From the NCBI GenBank assembly GCA_018064805.1, contig JAGHUN010000002.1, positions 1-37,863 on the forward strand: a stretch of 37,863 nt of DNA, in the 5' to 3' direction. Positions 14,865-24,459 of the stretch are shown one piece after another (positions within the stretch are counted from its first letter, which is position 1; each line of letters starts with the position of its first letter). The DNA is from Candidatus Colinaster scatohippi. Its GTDB lineage: Bacteria; Bacillota; Clostridia; Lachnospirales; Lachnospiraceae. The notes beneath the pieces were generated by a model that made no database searches, had not been told where the DNA came from, and saw only the letters and a program-made list of their open reading frames with translations. The position numbers were made by a program, and so were the translations under genes.

Positions 14865-15224
14865 ATGAAGAGTTCTACAATGGATACTCATATGGGTAAC
14901 ATCACTATTGATAAAGAGGTTATTGGTCAATATGCAGGCGGTGTAGCTATGGAATGCTTCGGCATTGTTGGAATGGCCGGTCTTAATATGAGAGATGGTT
15001 TTGTTAGGTTGCTTAAGCTTGAGAATGCCGGTAGGGGTATTTCCGTGACTATGCATAACAATAAGCTTTCTTTGGAGTTTCATATAATAGTTGCATACGG
15101 AGTAAGTGTACTCGCGGTTGCAAATAATCTGATGGATAGTGTTAAATATAAAATTGAAGAATTTACCGGTATTCCGGTTGATAAGATCAACGTCTACGTT
15201 GAAGGCGTAAGAGTAGTTGACTAG
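14865..15224 (+). CDS. Asp23/Gls24 family envelope stress protein (YloU-like)
   Basis: A small cytoplasmic protein of 119 residues of the Asp23/Gls24 family, several members of which gather at the membrane and affect envelope stress responses. Family features are GNITIDKEVIGQYAGGVAMECFGIVGMA at the start and the C-terminal EEFTGIPVDKINVYVEGVRV. ATG 14865 is used because AAGGAGG (14851-14857) is 7 bases upstream; ATG 14859 overlaps the RBS itself. It precedes fakA by 12 bases. The yloU-yloV (fakA) order is conserved in Firmicutes, including B. subtilis. Confidence 0.94.
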   Translation: MKSSTMDTHMGNITIDKEVIGQYAGGVAMECFGIVGMAGLNMRDGFVRLLKLENAGRGISVTMHNNKLSLEFHIIVAYGVSVLAVANNLMDSVKYKIEEFTGIPVDKINVYVEGVRVVD

Positions 15225-15236
15225 GAGGATAATAAA

Positions 15237-16988
15237 GTGTCTAATACAATTAATTCTGCATTGTTGAAGAAAATGTTTCTGGCAGGTGCTAAGAATCTTG
15301 AAGCTAAAAAAGAATGGATTAACGAGCTGAATGTTTTCCCGGTTCCTGATGGAGATACCGGAACAAATATGACAATGACTATAATGTCAGCTGCAAAAGA
15401 AGTTGTTAATCTGGGTGATCCGGTTGATATGCTTACTCTTGCTAAGGTTATTTCAAGTGGTTCCCTTAGAGGCGCAAGAGGTAATTCGGGTGTTATTCTT
15501 TCACAGCTTCTTAGAGGCTTTACTAAGGTAATGAAGGAGAATGATGAGCTTGATATCACTCTTTTGGCAGAGGCTTGTGAAAAAGCAGTAGAGAGTGCTT
15601 ATAAGGCGGTTATGAAGCCAAAGGAAGGTACAATTCTTACTGTTGCAAAGGGAATGTGTGACAAAGCAGTTAGTCTTAAAGAGTCTGGTTGTGACGATTT
15701 ACAGGTATTCTTAGAGGAGATAATTAGGCAAGGCGATATTGTTCTCGAAATGACACCGGATATGTTACCTGTACTTAAGCAGGCAGGTGTTGTGGATTCC
15801 GGCGGACAGGGTCTTATGCAGGTAGTAAAGGGTGCATATGATGCCTTTATGGGAAAAGAGATTGACTATGATATTGTTCAGTCAACCGGTAATGGTCCAT
15901 CTGATGTTAATGCGAATAATGATATAGATACAGCAAATATTAAATTTGGATATTGTACTGAGTTCATTATCATGCTTGAAAAGCAGTTTAATGTAAAGCA
16001 TGAGATGGATTTTAAGGCTTTTCTCGAGTCAATTGGTGATTCAATAGTTCTTGTTGCTGATGATGAAATAGTTAAGGTCCATGTACATACCAATGATCCC
16101 GGAATGGCTATTCAGAGAGCGCTTAAATATGGTGCGCTTTCTAATATGAAAATTGATAATATGCGTCTTGAACATCAGGAGAAGATTTTTAAGGCTTCTG
16201 AAAAGGCTGCTGCCGGAGTAAATGATGGTACAGGCCTTGCTGAGGATGTGGACGTTACTATCGAAGCTTGCGGTGACGCTAAGCAGGAATCAAAGGGTGC
16301 ACAGCCTGTGGCACCTTCGGCTGAGAAGAAGGAAGTCGGATTTATAGCTGTTTCAGTCGGTGAAGGAATGGACGAAATCTTTACAAGTCTTGGAGTGGAT
16401 ATTATTATTTCAGGCGGACAGACAATGAATCCAAGTACAGAAGATTTTGTTAATGCTGCTAATAATCTTAATGCGGAAAACATCTTTGTTTTCCCTAATA
16501 ATAAAAATATTGTTATGGCTGCAAATCAGGCTAAATTCCTGGTTGAGGATAAGAACATTGTTGTAATTCCTACTAAGACTGTTCCACAGGGAATTACTGC
16601 TATTATTAATTATGTTCCGGATATGAGTGTTGAAGAAAACGAGAACATAATGAATACAGAAATCTTAAATGTTAAGACCGGTGAAGTTACTTATGCCGTA
16701 AGAGATACTCAGATTGATGATAAGGTTATCACACAGGGTGATTATATGGGAATCGGAGATAAGGGTATTCTTTCAGTAGGTCGTGATATGGATGAAGTTG
16801 TTGTCAATATGGTAGATGAAATGGTTGATGATGATTCTGAACTTATTAGTATCTACTTTGGTGCTGATGTTGCTGAGGATAAGGCAAATGAGATTTGTGA
16901 TCTTATAACTGAGAAGTATTCTGATTGTGATGTTGAACTTCAGTTCGGTGGACAGCCAATTTACTATTATATAATTTCTGTAGAATAG
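15237..16988 (+). CDS. fakA: Fatty acid kinase catalytic subunit FakA (YloV, DAK2 fusion protein)
   Basis: FakA uses ATP to phosphorylate fatty acids presented by FakB (DegV) proteins, making acyl-phosphate for phospholipid synthesis. Residues 1-200 are the DhaL/DAK2 kinase domain with FPVPDGDTGTNM, whose Asp residues bind Mg-ATP, and GARGNSGVILSQLLRG. The middle and C-terminal DegV-like region (SVGEGMDEIFTSLGVDIIISGGQTMNPS) is present. At 583 residues it is a little longer than the usual 550 or so, because of a low-complexity Ala/Glu/Pro linker at about 320-364. The start codon is GTG 15237 with TAGGAGG upstream. A DegV/FakB protein is encoded two genes on, past recG. A strong terminator follows at 17015-17046. 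Confidence 0.95.
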   Translation: MSNTINSALLKKMFLAGAKNLEAKKEWINELNVFPVPDGDTGTNMTMTIMSAAKEVVNLGDPVDMLTLAKVISSGSLRGARGNSGVILSQLLRGFTKVMKENDELDITLLAEACEKAVESAYKAVMKPKEGTILTVAKGMCDKAVSLKESGCDDLQVFLEEIIRQGDIVLEMTPDMLPVLKQAGVVDSGGQGLMQVVKGAYDAFMGKEIDYDIVQSTGNGPSDVNANNDIDTANIKFGYCTEFIIMLEKQFNVKHEMDFKAFLESIGDSIVLVADDEIVKVHVHTNDPGMAIQRALKYGALSNMKIDNMRLEHQEKIFKASEKAAAGVNDGTGLAEDVDVTIEACGDAKQESKGAQPVAPSAEKKEVGFIAVSVGEGMDEIFTSLGVDIIISGGQTMNPSTEDFVNAANNLNAENIFVFPNNKNIVMAANQAKFLVEDKNIVVIPTKTVPQGITAIINYVPDMSVEENENIMNTEILNVKTGEVTYAVRDTQIDDKVITQGDYMGIGDKGILSVGRDMDEVVVNMVDEMVDDDSELISIYFGADVAEDKANEICDLITEKYSDCDVELQFGGQPIYYYIISVE

Positions 16989-17014
16989 TATTATTATATA
17001 TGAATGATTTTATG

Positions 17015-17055
17015 AGACTGACATAGTATAATAACTGTGTCAGTCTTTTTCTTTT
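17015..17055 (+). terminator. Intrinsic terminator after fakA
   Basis: AGACTGACATAGT (17015-17027) pairs with ACTGTGTCAGTCT (17034-17046), 13 pairs with one wobble, around a six-base loop (ATAATA). TTTTTCTTTT follows. It is a very good terminator, yet its T-tract ends about 15 bases before the recG start. The loop side contains a perfect TATAAT (17027-17032). Confidence 0.92.
17027..17032 (+). promoter_or_regulatory. TATAAT inside the fakA terminator loop, candidate recG -10
   Basis: This hexamer would set +1 near 17039, giving recG a leader of about 31 bases to ATG 17070. The -35 position (17004-17009, ATGATT) matches consensus at only 3 of 6 bases. It is the only plausible place for a recG promoter downstream of fakA coding sequence. 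Confidence 0.35.
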
Positions 17056-17069
17056 GAATGGTGAATGTT

Positions 17070-19112
17070 ATGAAATTAAGTGAATCAGTATCTCTGGTCA
17101 AAGGAATTGGTGAAAAAACGGTTCCTAAGTTAAATAAACTTAATATATATACAATTGGAGATTTGATATATGATCTTCCACGTGGATTTATGGAAATACA
17201 TGAACCAATTACAGATCCTGAAAAGCATATTGGTGACATTATAGCGGTAAAGGGGACTATACAAAGGGGAAGCGTATTTAACATAAGAAAAGGAACTATC
17301 TTAACCAGAGCGGTAATCAATTATAGTGGTGGCAGCATTGGTATAGTATATTTTAATTCGCCATTTATGGCAAAAACTCTCGATTTTACTGATGAAAGAG
17401 TATTTTATGGAATGCTTTCCGACAGTAGGGGATTGAGTATTGTACAGCCGAAAATATATAAAATAGACGAGTATGAGCAGATGCTTTTAAGACCACAGCC
17501 TGTATATGGCCTTACAAAGGGTATAAGCAATGTTCAGATGCGCAAATATATTGATAATGCATTTAAGGTTGCTGATATACCTGTAGAGTATCTTAATGAT
17601 GAGGAATTGCATTCTTTTGATATGCCTAAAATAGATGAGGCTCTGTTTGGAATTCATTTTCCTAATACCTTGTCAGAACATAGTATGGCGAGAAGAAGAC
17701 TTGTTTTTCATGAATTTTTAACTTTTTTTCTTGAAACACATTATGATGAGACATATTCAGCAAGGCCATTTGGGCATAGTATGATTGAAGTCGCTGATAC
17801 GCAGAGACTGATTGAGGCTTTACCTTTTAGATTAACCAATGCACAGATGAATGCTTGGAATGAAATAGAGCGGGATATGTGTAGTGGCATATGTATGAAC
17901 AGGATGGTACAGGGAGATGTGGGAAGCGGTAAAACAATTATTGCTTTCCTTGCATTGCTGCTAAATGCAGCCAATGGTCACCAAGGAGCCCTTATGGCGC
18001 CGACTGAGGTGCTTGCAATTCAGCATTATGAGGGACTTAAGCAATTTGTAGAAAAGTACAAATTACCGATTGTTCCCAAACTTCTTATTGGTTCGCTAAA
18101 TACGAAAGCAAAACGGGATGTCTATGAAGCTATGAAAACCGGTTATGCTAATGTCATTATCGGTACTCATGCGCTAATTCAGGAGGCTGTGGAATATAGT
18201 GATTTGACGCTTGCTATCACCGATGAACAGCATAGATTTGGTGTTAAGCAACGAGAGAAACTTGCAGAATATAATGATGATGTCCATATTCTTGTTATGA
18301 GTGCAACACCGATACCCAGAAGTCTTGCTATGACAATGTTTTCTGGGGTGAAGTTGTCTGTTATAAATGAACTTCCGGCTGACAGAATGCCTATTAAGAA
18401 TTGCGTTGTTAAGGAGAATTCAAGAAAGGCAGCATATAAATTTATTACCGATGAGGTTGCTAAAGGTCACCAGGCATATGTCATCTGTCCTTTAGTAGAA
18501 GAAACTGAGGGAATGAATCTTGAAAATGTAATTGATTATGCGAGTACATTAAAAAACGTCTTGCCGGAGGGAATAAGAATTGATTATCTTCATGGTAAAA
18601 TGAAGGCCGGTGCGAAAAGTATGATTATGGAAGAATTTGCTAATCATAATATAGATGTGTTAGTGTCAACGACAGTTATTGAGGTTGGTATTAATGTTCC
18701 TAACGCTACGGTAATGCTGGTTGAAAATGCCGACAGATTTGGACTTGCAACATTACATCAGCTTAGAGGCCGAGTAGGTCGTGGTGATAGTCAGAGCTAT
18801 TGTATATTTATTAATACAGGTAAGTCAGATGCAACTGCGCAAAGGCTTGACATACTTAATAGGAGTAATGACGGCTTCTACATAGCAGAGCAGGATTTAA
18901 AAATGCGTGGACCGGGTGAGCTGCAGGGGATTAGACAAACGGGTGATTTTGGGTTTGTTCTAGCTGACATTTATGAAGATACTGATGTGCTTGAATCGGC
19001 TAAAATATATGCAGACAAATTGTTTGATGATGACAATAAAAAGCGTCTTGAAGAGATATCTGAAGCTATAAGTGAATTTGGTCTTAATCCGGTTGACTTT
19101 AAGACAATATAA
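17070..19112 (+). CDS. recG: ATP-dependent DNA helicase RecG
   Basis: RecG reverses stalled replication forks and migrates branched DNA. The protein (680 residues from ATG 17070) has the N-terminal wedge/OB region (SLVKGIGEKTVPKLNKLNI, then the OB fold around IAVKGTI). The superfamily 2 helicase core has motif I GDVGSGKT and a DExH box ITDEQHRFGVKQR. Motif III is MSATPIPRSLAMTMF and motif VI is LHQLRGRVGRG. The C-terminal GPGELQGIRQTG is the RecG-specific TRG region. ATG 17070 has a weak GGTG before it, while ATG 17058 lies at the end of a terminator T-run and has no RBS, so 17070 is preferred. recG near fakA is a conserved Firmicute arrangement. Confidence 0.97.
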   Translation: MKLSESVSLVKGIGEKTVPKLNKLNIYTIGDLIYDLPRGFMEIHEPITDPEKHIGDIIAVKGTIQRGSVFNIRKGTILTRAVINYSGGSIGIVYFNSPFMAKTLDFTDERVFYGMLSDSRGLSIVQPKIYKIDEYEQMLLRPQPVYGLTKGISNVQMRKYIDNAFKVADIPVEYLNDEELHSFDMPKIDEALFGIHFPNTLSEHSMARRRLVFHEFLTFFLETHYDETYSARPFGHSMIEVADTQRLIEALPFRLTNAQMNAWNEIERDMCSGICMNRMVQGDVGSGKTIIAFLALLLNAANGHQGALMAPTEVLAIQHYEGLKQFVEKYKLPIVPKLLIGSLNTKAKRDVYEAMKTGYANVIIGTHALIQEAVEYSDLTLAITDEQHRFGVKQREKLAEYNDDVHILVMSATPIPRSLAMTMFSGVKLSVINELPADRMPIKNCVVKENSRKAAYKFITDEVAKGHQAYVICPLVEETEGMNLENVIDYASTLKNVLPEGIRIDYLHGKMKAGAKSMIMEEFANHNIDVLVSTTVIEVGINVPNATVMLVENADRFGLATLHQLRGRVGRGDSQSYCIFINTGKSDATAQRLDILNRSNDGFYIAEQDLKMRGPGELQGIRQTGDFGFVLADIYEDTDVLESAKIYADKLFDDDNKKRLEEISEAISEFGLNPVDFKTI

Positions 19113-19157
19113 AAGTAAAATGTCTTTGCGAATGTTGTGCTTGAAAGAAGGAAAAGT

Positions 19158-20030
19158 ATGGGAAAAGTTGCAGTTATTACAGACAGTAATAGTGGAATAA
19201 CACAGAGCAGTGCTGAAAATATGGGGATTACGGTTTTGCCGATGCCTTTTACAATCGATGATAAGGATTATTTTGAAGATATTAGCCTGACTCAGGATGA
19301 ATTTTATAAGATGCTTGGCGATGATAAGCAGGTTATTACTTCTCAGCCGTCTCCCGATGATGTAATGCATGTTTGGGATTATGCATTGAAAACATATGAT
19401 GAAATTGTGTATATTCCAATGAGCTCCGGACTTAGTGGAAGCTGTCAGACAGCTATGATGCTTGCGGAAGATTATGATAATAAGGTATTTGTAGTAAATA
19501 ATCAGAGAATATCGGTAACTATGAGGCAGTCTGTTATTGATGCTCTTAATCTTGCTGAAGCAGGCAAGAGCGGTGCTGAGATTAAGCAGATTCTTGAGGA
19601 TGACAAGTTTAATTCAAGTATTTACATTATGTTAGATACTTTATACTATCTGAAAAAGGGAGGAAGAATTACTCCTGCAGCTGCAGCACTTGGAACCTTA
19701 CTTAAGTTAAAGCCGGTTCTTCAGATTCAGGGAGAAAAACTTGATGCATTTGCCAAGGCAAGAACTACTGCGCAGGGCAAGGCTATTATGATTAATGCCA
19801 TTAAGGCAGATATGGAGAAGCGTTTTGGTGGTATTTCACCTCTCAATTGTGATATACAAATCGCGTATTCTTATGATCATGAAAAAGCTATTGAATTTAA
19901 GAAAGAAGTAGAACAGGAATTCCCGGGATTTAACATTCATATAGATCCATTATCACTTAGTGTGGCTTGTCATATTGGACCAGGAGCAATAGCTGTTGCA
20001 TGTACCAAAAAACTTAAAATTAATGATTAA
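19158..20030 (+). CDS. DegV family fatty-acid-binding protein (FakB-type)
   Basis: DegV/FakB proteins hold a fatty acid in a buried pocket and present its carboxyl group to FakA. The 290-residue protein begins MGKVAVITDSNSGITQSSAENMGITVLPMPF. It has the family's YIPMSSGLSGSCQTA motif that contacts the lipid head group, and LKKGGRITPAAAALGTLLKLKPVL. ATG 19158 follows GAAGGA by about 7 bases; a start 21 bases further up lacks an RBS. It stands two genes after fakA, which supports a working FakA-FakB pair. Firmicutes usually encode several DegV paralogues with different chain preferences, and this sequence alone does not tell which acid is bound. A terminator follows immediately. Confidence 0.94.
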   Translation: MGKVAVITDSNSGITQSSAENMGITVLPMPFTIDDKDYFEDISLTQDEFYKMLGDDKQVITSQPSPDDVMHVWDYALKTYDEIVYIPMSSGLSGSCQTAMMLAEDYDNKVFVVNNQRISVTMRQSVIDALNLAEAGKSGAEIKQILEDDKFNSSIYIMLDTLYYLKKGGRITPAAAALGTLLKLKPVLQIQGEKLDAFAKARTTAQGKAIMINAIKADMEKRFGGISPLNCDIQIAYSYDHEKAIEFKKEVEQEFPGFNIHIDPLSLSVACHIGPGAIAVACTKKLKIND

Positions 20031-20036
20031 TAATAG

Positions 20037-20076
20037 TGAGCATTTCGATGATGTCGGGATGCTCATTTGTTTTGTT
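20037..20076 (+). terminator. Intrinsic terminator after the DegV gene
   Basis: TGAGCATTTCGA (20037-20048) pairs with TCGGGATGCTCA (20054-20065), 12 pairs including two wobbles, with the loop TGATG. The tail TTTGTTTTGTT follows. It ends the fakA-recG-degV region. The rest of the gap up to 20226 (about 150 bases) holds only the promoter of the next gene. Confidence 0.87.
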
Positions 20077-20176
20077 GCGGTAAAGCGGATGGATTCGCTA
20101 TTTGTTCAGTCTTTATGGACATTTTATAACTACTAATTGTATATATATTGTTTTTTGCTTTTTCATAAACACAAAA

Positions 20177-20187
20177 TGTGGTAGAAT
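20177..20187 (+). promoter_or_regulatory. Extended -10 promoter upstream of the topoisomerase pair
   Basis: TGTGGTAGAAT combines a TRTGn extension (20177-20181) with TAGAAT at 20182-20187. No convincing -35 exists at 17 bases (TTTTTC), which is usual for extended -10 promoters. Predicted +1 is near 20194, and the RBS AAGGGAAG follows about 20 bases later. Confidence 0.68.
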
Positions 20188-20226
20188 AGATTAGATTAGT
20201 CTGATTAAAAAGAAGGGAAGATGATA

Positions 20227-22149
20227 ATGGCTAAAGTTGATACTTATGACGCGTCCAATATTACAGTCCTCGAAGGACTTGAAGCTGTAAGAAAAAGACC
20301 CGGAATGTATATCGGTTCGGTTTCTACAAAGGGACTTAATCATTTGATATATGAGATAGTTGATAACTCTGTTGATGAGCATCTTGCAGGCTATTGCGAC
20401 AAAATTCATGTTACATTAGAGGCTGATGGATCAGCAACGGTTGAAGATAATGGTCGTGGTATTCCAATTGAGATGCACGAGAAGGGAATGAGTGCTGAAC
20501 GTCTTGTTTTTACTACGCTTCATGCAGGTGGTAAATTTGATGATTCGGCCTATAAAACCAGTGGTGGACTTCATGGAGTAGGTTCGTCTGTAGTTAATGC
20601 TCTTTCTGACAGACTTACTGTAAGAGTAAAAAAGGGTGGACATATATACGAGGATTCCTATGAGCGCGGTATTCCGACAGTTGAACTTATTAATGGATTG
20701 CTTCCTTCTATAGGTAAGACAAGAGAGACAGGTACAACTATTAATTTCCTGCCTGATGGTACTATTTTTGATAAAACCTGGTTTAAGGAAGAGGAAGTAA
20801 AGTCAAGACTCCATGAGACAGCATATCTTAATCCTAATCTGACTATTGTTTTTGAGGATAAGAGAAAAGAAGAACTTGAATATGTGGAATTTCATGAGCC
20901 TGAAGGTCTGGTAGGCTTTATTCAGGATATAAACAGATCTAAGGAAATAGTTCACGAGCCTATATATTTCAAGGGTGAGTCAGAAGGTATTACTGTTGAA
21001 TGTGCATTCCAGTATGTTAATGAATTCCACGAGAATGTACTTGGTTTTTGTAATAATATATTTAATTCAGAGGGTGGTACTCATTTAACAGGTTTTAAGA
21101 CTATGTTTACCACTATTATGAATACCTATGCCAGAAGTCTTGGAATACTTAAGGATAAGGATGCCAATTTTACCGGTACTGATATTCGTAATGGTATGAC
21201 GGCAATTGTATCCATCAAACATCCGGATCCACGATTTGAAGGACAGACCAAGACTAAACTTGATAATCAGGATGCTGCTAAGGTTGTAAGTAAGGTTACC
21301 GGTGATGAGGTTGTAAGGTTCTTTGATAGGAATGTTGAGACATTAAAGTCTGTTATTGGCTGTGCGGAAAAGGCTGCCAAAATTCGTAAGAATGAAGAAA
21401 AGGCTAAGACTAATATGCTTAGCAAGCCAAAGTACAGTTTTGATAGTAATGGCAAATTGTCAAACTGCGAAAGCAGGGATGCAGAGAAATGTGAAATATT
21501 CATTGTAGAGGGAGATTCTGCCGGTGGTTCTGCAAAAAGTGCCAGAGACAGAATGTATCAGGCGATTTTACCCATTAGAGGTAAGATACTTAATGTTGAG
21601 AAAGCTTCTATTGATAAGGTGCTTGCCAATGCTGAAATTAAGACAATGATAAATGCTTTTGGTTGTGGTTTCTCTGAAGGCTATGGTAATGATTTTGATA
21701 TATCGAAGCTTCGCTATAATAAGATAATTATTATGGCAGATGCCGATGTAGATGGTGCACATATTGCGACACTTTTATTAACATTGTTCTATAGATTTAT
21801 GCCCGAGCTTATCTATGAAGGTCATGTTTATCTTGCCATGCCACCTTTATATAAAGCGATGCCAAGCAAGGGTGAGGAAGAATATCTGTATGATGATGCA
21901 GCACTTGATAAATATCGTAAGACGCATAAAGGTACATTTACGCTTCAGAGATACAAAGGTCTTGGTGAGATGGATGCTTCTCAGCTCTGGGAGACTACAC
22001 TTGATCCATCAAGAAGAAAGCTTAAGCAGGTAGAGATTGAAGATGCGAGAATGGCATCGGATATTACTGAGCTGCTTATGGGTTCTGAGGTTCCTCCTCG
22101 TAAGGAATTCATATATAAGCATGCTAAAGAGGCGCTACTTGATGTCTGA
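20227..22149 (+). CDS. Type IIA topoisomerase B subunit (GyrB/ParE)
   Basis: The ATPase and TOPRIM subunit of DNA gyrase or topoisomerase IV. The 640-residue protein shows the GHKL ATPase motifs EIVDNSVDEHLAGYC, EDNGRGIP and KTSGGLHGVGSSVVNALS. The QTKTKL loop follows at GQTKTKLDN, then the TOPRIM residues EGDSAGGSAK and MADADVDGAHI. RGKILNVEKA and KLRYNKIIIMADADVDG are closer to GyrB than to typical ParE (RGKVINT). However, the partner A subunit lacks a GyrA box and this is not the dnaA-recF locus, so the pair could be topoisomerase IV. ATG 20227 is selected because AAGGGAAG (20213-20220) is 6 bases upstream, while ATG 20221 abuts it. Confidence 0.95.
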   Translation: MAKVDTYDASNITVLEGLEAVRKRPGMYIGSVSTKGLNHLIYEIVDNSVDEHLAGYCDKIHVTLEADGSATVEDNGRGIPIEMHEKGMSAERLVFTTLHAGGKFDDSAYKTSGGLHGVGSSVVNALSDRLTVRVKKGGHIYEDSYERGIPTVELINGLLPSIGKTRETGTTINFLPDGTIFDKTWFKEEEVKSRLHETAYLNPNLTIVFEDKRKEELEYVEFHEPEGLVGFIQDINRSKEIVHEPIYFKGESEGITVECAFQYVNEFHENVLGFCNNIFNSEGGTHLTGFKTMFTTIMNTYARSLGILKDKDANFTGTDIRNGMTAIVSIKHPDPRFEGQTKTKLDNQDAAKVVSKVTGDEVVRFFDRNVETLKSVIGCAEKAAKIRKNEEKAKTNMLSKPKYSFDSNGKLSNCESRDAEKCEIFIVEGDSAGGSAKSARDRMYQAILPIRGKILNVEKASIDKVLANAEIKTMINAFGCGFSEGYGNDFDISKLRYNKIIIMADADVDGAHIATLLLTLFYRFMPELIYEGHVYLAMPPLYKAMPSKGEEEYLYDDAALDKYRKTHKGTFTLQRYKGLGEMDASQLWETTLDPSRRKLKQVEIEDARMASDITELLMGSEVPPRKEFIYKHAKEALLDV

Positions 22150-22197
22150 TTTATATATTAGATTATTGCAGTAATATTCACATTGTGAGGATTAATA

Positions 22198-24459
22198 ATG
22201 GCTAATAAGATTAGTACAACCGTTATAGAAGAAGATATTATAAAAACAGAATATTCTGAGGTAATGCAGAAGAATTACATCGACTATGCAATGAGCGTTA
22301 TTGTTGCAAGAGCACTTCCTGATGTAAGAGATGGTCTTAAACCGGTTCAGAGGCGTACTCTTTTTGATATGCGTGAGCTGAAGATAGAATATGATAAGCC
22401 TTATAGAAAAAGTGCCAGAATTGTCGGTGATACAATGGGTAAATATCATCCACATGGAGACAGTTCTATTTATGATGCCCTTGTTGTAATGAGTCAGGAT
22501 TTCAAAAAGGGACTCCCACTTGTTGATGGACATGGAAACTTTGGTAATATTGAAGGTGATGGCGCTGCTGCCATGCGATATACCGAGGCACGACTTGAAA
22601 AGGTTACCCAGCTTGGACTTTTGGCGGATCTTGAAAAAGACGTAGTAGATTTTATTCCTAACTTTGATGAGACTGAGAAGGAGCCGTCTGTTCTTCCTTG
22701 TAAGTTCCCTAATCTGCTTGTTAATGGTACAGAAGGTATTGCAGTAGGTATGGCAACAAATATTCCACCTCATAATATGGGTGAGATTATTGATGCTATG
22801 AAGGCTTATATGAAGGACGAGACAGTATCTACAAGACAGCTTATGCGTTATTGTAAGGGTCCTGATTTCCCGACAGGTGGTATTGTAACCAATAAGGATG
22901 AACTCTTTGCAATCTATGAGACCGGTTCGGGCAAGATTAAGATTCGTGGTAAGGTAGAGACTGAAAAAGGTAAGAATGGCAAGACAAATGTGGTTATTAC
23001 TGAGATTCCTTATACAATGATTGGTGCCGGAATTACCAAGTTTTTGCAGGATGTTGCGGCTCTAGCTGATAGTAAAAAGGCTCCGGATGTTGTTGATATT
23101 TCTAACCAGTCATCCAAAGAAGGCATTCGTATTGTTATTGAACTAAAAAAAGATGCCAATGTAGATAATTTTATTAATTTGCTATATAAGAAAACAAAGC
23201 TTGAAGATACATTTGGCGTTAATATGCTTGCCATTGCTGATGGCCGTCCGGAGATTATGGGACTTAAGCGTATACTTAAAGAGTGTACGGATTTTCAGTA
23301 TGAGGTAGCTACAAGAAAATATAATTACCTCTTGCAGAAGGAACAGGATAAGAAAGAAATACAGGAAGGTCTTATCAAAGCCTGCAATGTAATTGATTTG
23401 ATTATCGAGATTCTCAGAGGAAGTAAAGACCGTGCCATGGCTAAGGCTTGTCTTGTTGAAGGTAAGACAACAGGAATTAAGTTTAAGAGTAAGGAATCTA
23501 AGGTGATGGCTGAACAGCTTAGATTTACTGAGCGTCAGGCAAATGCGATTCTTGAAATGCGCCTTTATAAATTAATTGGTCTCGAAATTGAAGCCCTTAT
23601 TAAGGAACATGAAGAGACCGTTGCTAATATTTTCAAATATGAAGATATACTTAATCGTAAAGACAGTATGGTGCAGGTTCTTATTAATGAACTTGATGCT
23701 CTTAAGAAGGAATTCTCAAGGCCCAGAAGGACGGTTATCGACAATTGTGAAGAAGCGGTTGTAGAAGAGATTAAGGTTCCTGAGATGGATGTTATGTTCC
23801 TTTTAGACAGATTTGGATATGCCAAAATTGTTGATATGGCTACATATGACAGGAATACAGAAACAATCCTTGCAGAGTTTAAGCATATTGTTAAATGTAA
23901 GAATACCGGTAAGATTTGTCTGTTTACAAATATAGGTCAGCTTCATACCTTTAAGGTAGCTGATTTGCCTATGGGTAAACTTCGTGATAAGGGTGTTCCT
24001 ATTGATAATGTCAGCAATTTTTCATCTACAAAAGAAACTCTTGTTGCAGTATCGAGTCAGAGTGAACTCAATCTGTTCCGCATGATTTTTGTTACAAAGA
24101 AATCAATGTGTAAAATTGTTGATGGCGGCGAATTTGATGTTGCTAAAAGGACAGTTGCGGCAACCAAGCTTGATGAGGATGATGAAGTAGTAATTGTTGC
24201 AGCTATTCATGATCAGAAGAATATTACATTAAAATCAAATGATGGTTTCTTTTTACGTTTCCAGATTGAAGAAATTCCTGAAAAGAAGAAGGTTGCAATC
24301 GGTGCAAGAGGAATGAAGCTTGGCGGTAGGGATTATGTTGAGGCAGTCTACCTTACAAGAGCCATGGATGATACTACGATAGATTATAATGGCCGTAAGG
24401 TTAAAATTAATGATATTAAGCTTGCAAAGAGAGACGGAAAGGGAACCAAGTTAAGATGA
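22198..24459 (+). CDS. Type IIA topoisomerase A subunit (ParC/GyrA)
   Basis: The DNA-breaking subunit, 753 residues. The catalytic tyrosine is Y128 in [10 protein letters not shown]. The quinolone-determining region [11 protein letters not shown] (84-94) has Ser at both key serine positions and Asp at the position equivalent to E. coli GyrA D87, so it looks quinolone-sensitive. The C-terminal beta-pinwheel (from about 500) has blades such as [21 protein letters not shown]. Where GyrA carries its QRRGGKG box this protein reads [13 protein letters not shown]. That lack of a box points to topoisomerase IV-like decatenation instead of supercoiling. It is 48 bases after the B gene with a GAGGA RBS. 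Its stop overlaps the rsmD start (ATGA). Confidence 0.94.
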   Translation: MANKISTTVIEEDIIKTEYSEVMQKNYIDYAMSVIVARALPDVRDGLKPVQRRTLFDMRELKIEYDKPYRKSARIVGDTMGKYHPHGDSSIYDALVVMSQDFKKGLPLVDGHGNFGNIEGDGAAAMRYTEARLEKVTQLGLLADLEKDVVDFIPNFDETEKEPSVLPCKFPNLLVNGTEGIAVGMATNIPPHNMGEIIDAMKAYMKDETVSTRQLMRYCKGPDFPTGGIVTNKDELFAIYETGSGKIKIRGKVETEKGKNGKTNVVITEIPYTMIGAGITKFLQDVAALADSKKAPDVVDISNQSSKEGIRIVIELKKDANVDNFINLLYKKTKLEDTFGVNMLAIADGRPEIMGLKRILKECTDFQYEVATRKYNYLLQKEQDKKEIQEGLIKACNVIDLIIEILRGSKDRAMAKACLVEGKTTGIKFKSKESKVMAEQLRFTERQANAILEMRLYKLIGLEIEALIKEHEETVANIFKYEDILNRKDSMVQVLINELDALKKEFSRPRRTVIDNCEEAVVEEIKVPEMDVMFLLDRFGYAKIVDMATYDRNTETILAEFKHIVKCKNTGKICLFTNIGQLHTFKVADLPMGKLRDKGVPIDNVSNFSSTKETLVAVSSQSELNLFRMIFVTKKSMCKIVDGGEFDVAKRTVAATKLDEDDEVVIVAAIHDQKNITLKSNDGFFLRFQIEEIPEKKKVAIGARGMKLGGRDYVEAVYLTRAMDDTTIDYNGRKVKINDIKLAKRDGKGTKLR

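Noticed and set aside
18960-19370. 136-codon minus-strand frame spanning the recG-degV junction
   Set aside because: It is antisense to conserved helicase and DegV residues; the reading is low-complexity Ile/Asn/Lys without a start signal.
22192-22773. 193-codon open frame on the minus strand inside the topoisomerase A gene
   Set aside because: It lies wholly opposite a conserved enzyme, its product is Cys/Tyr/Asn-rich with no family features, and it has no RBS or promoter. It is a shadow of the real gene.
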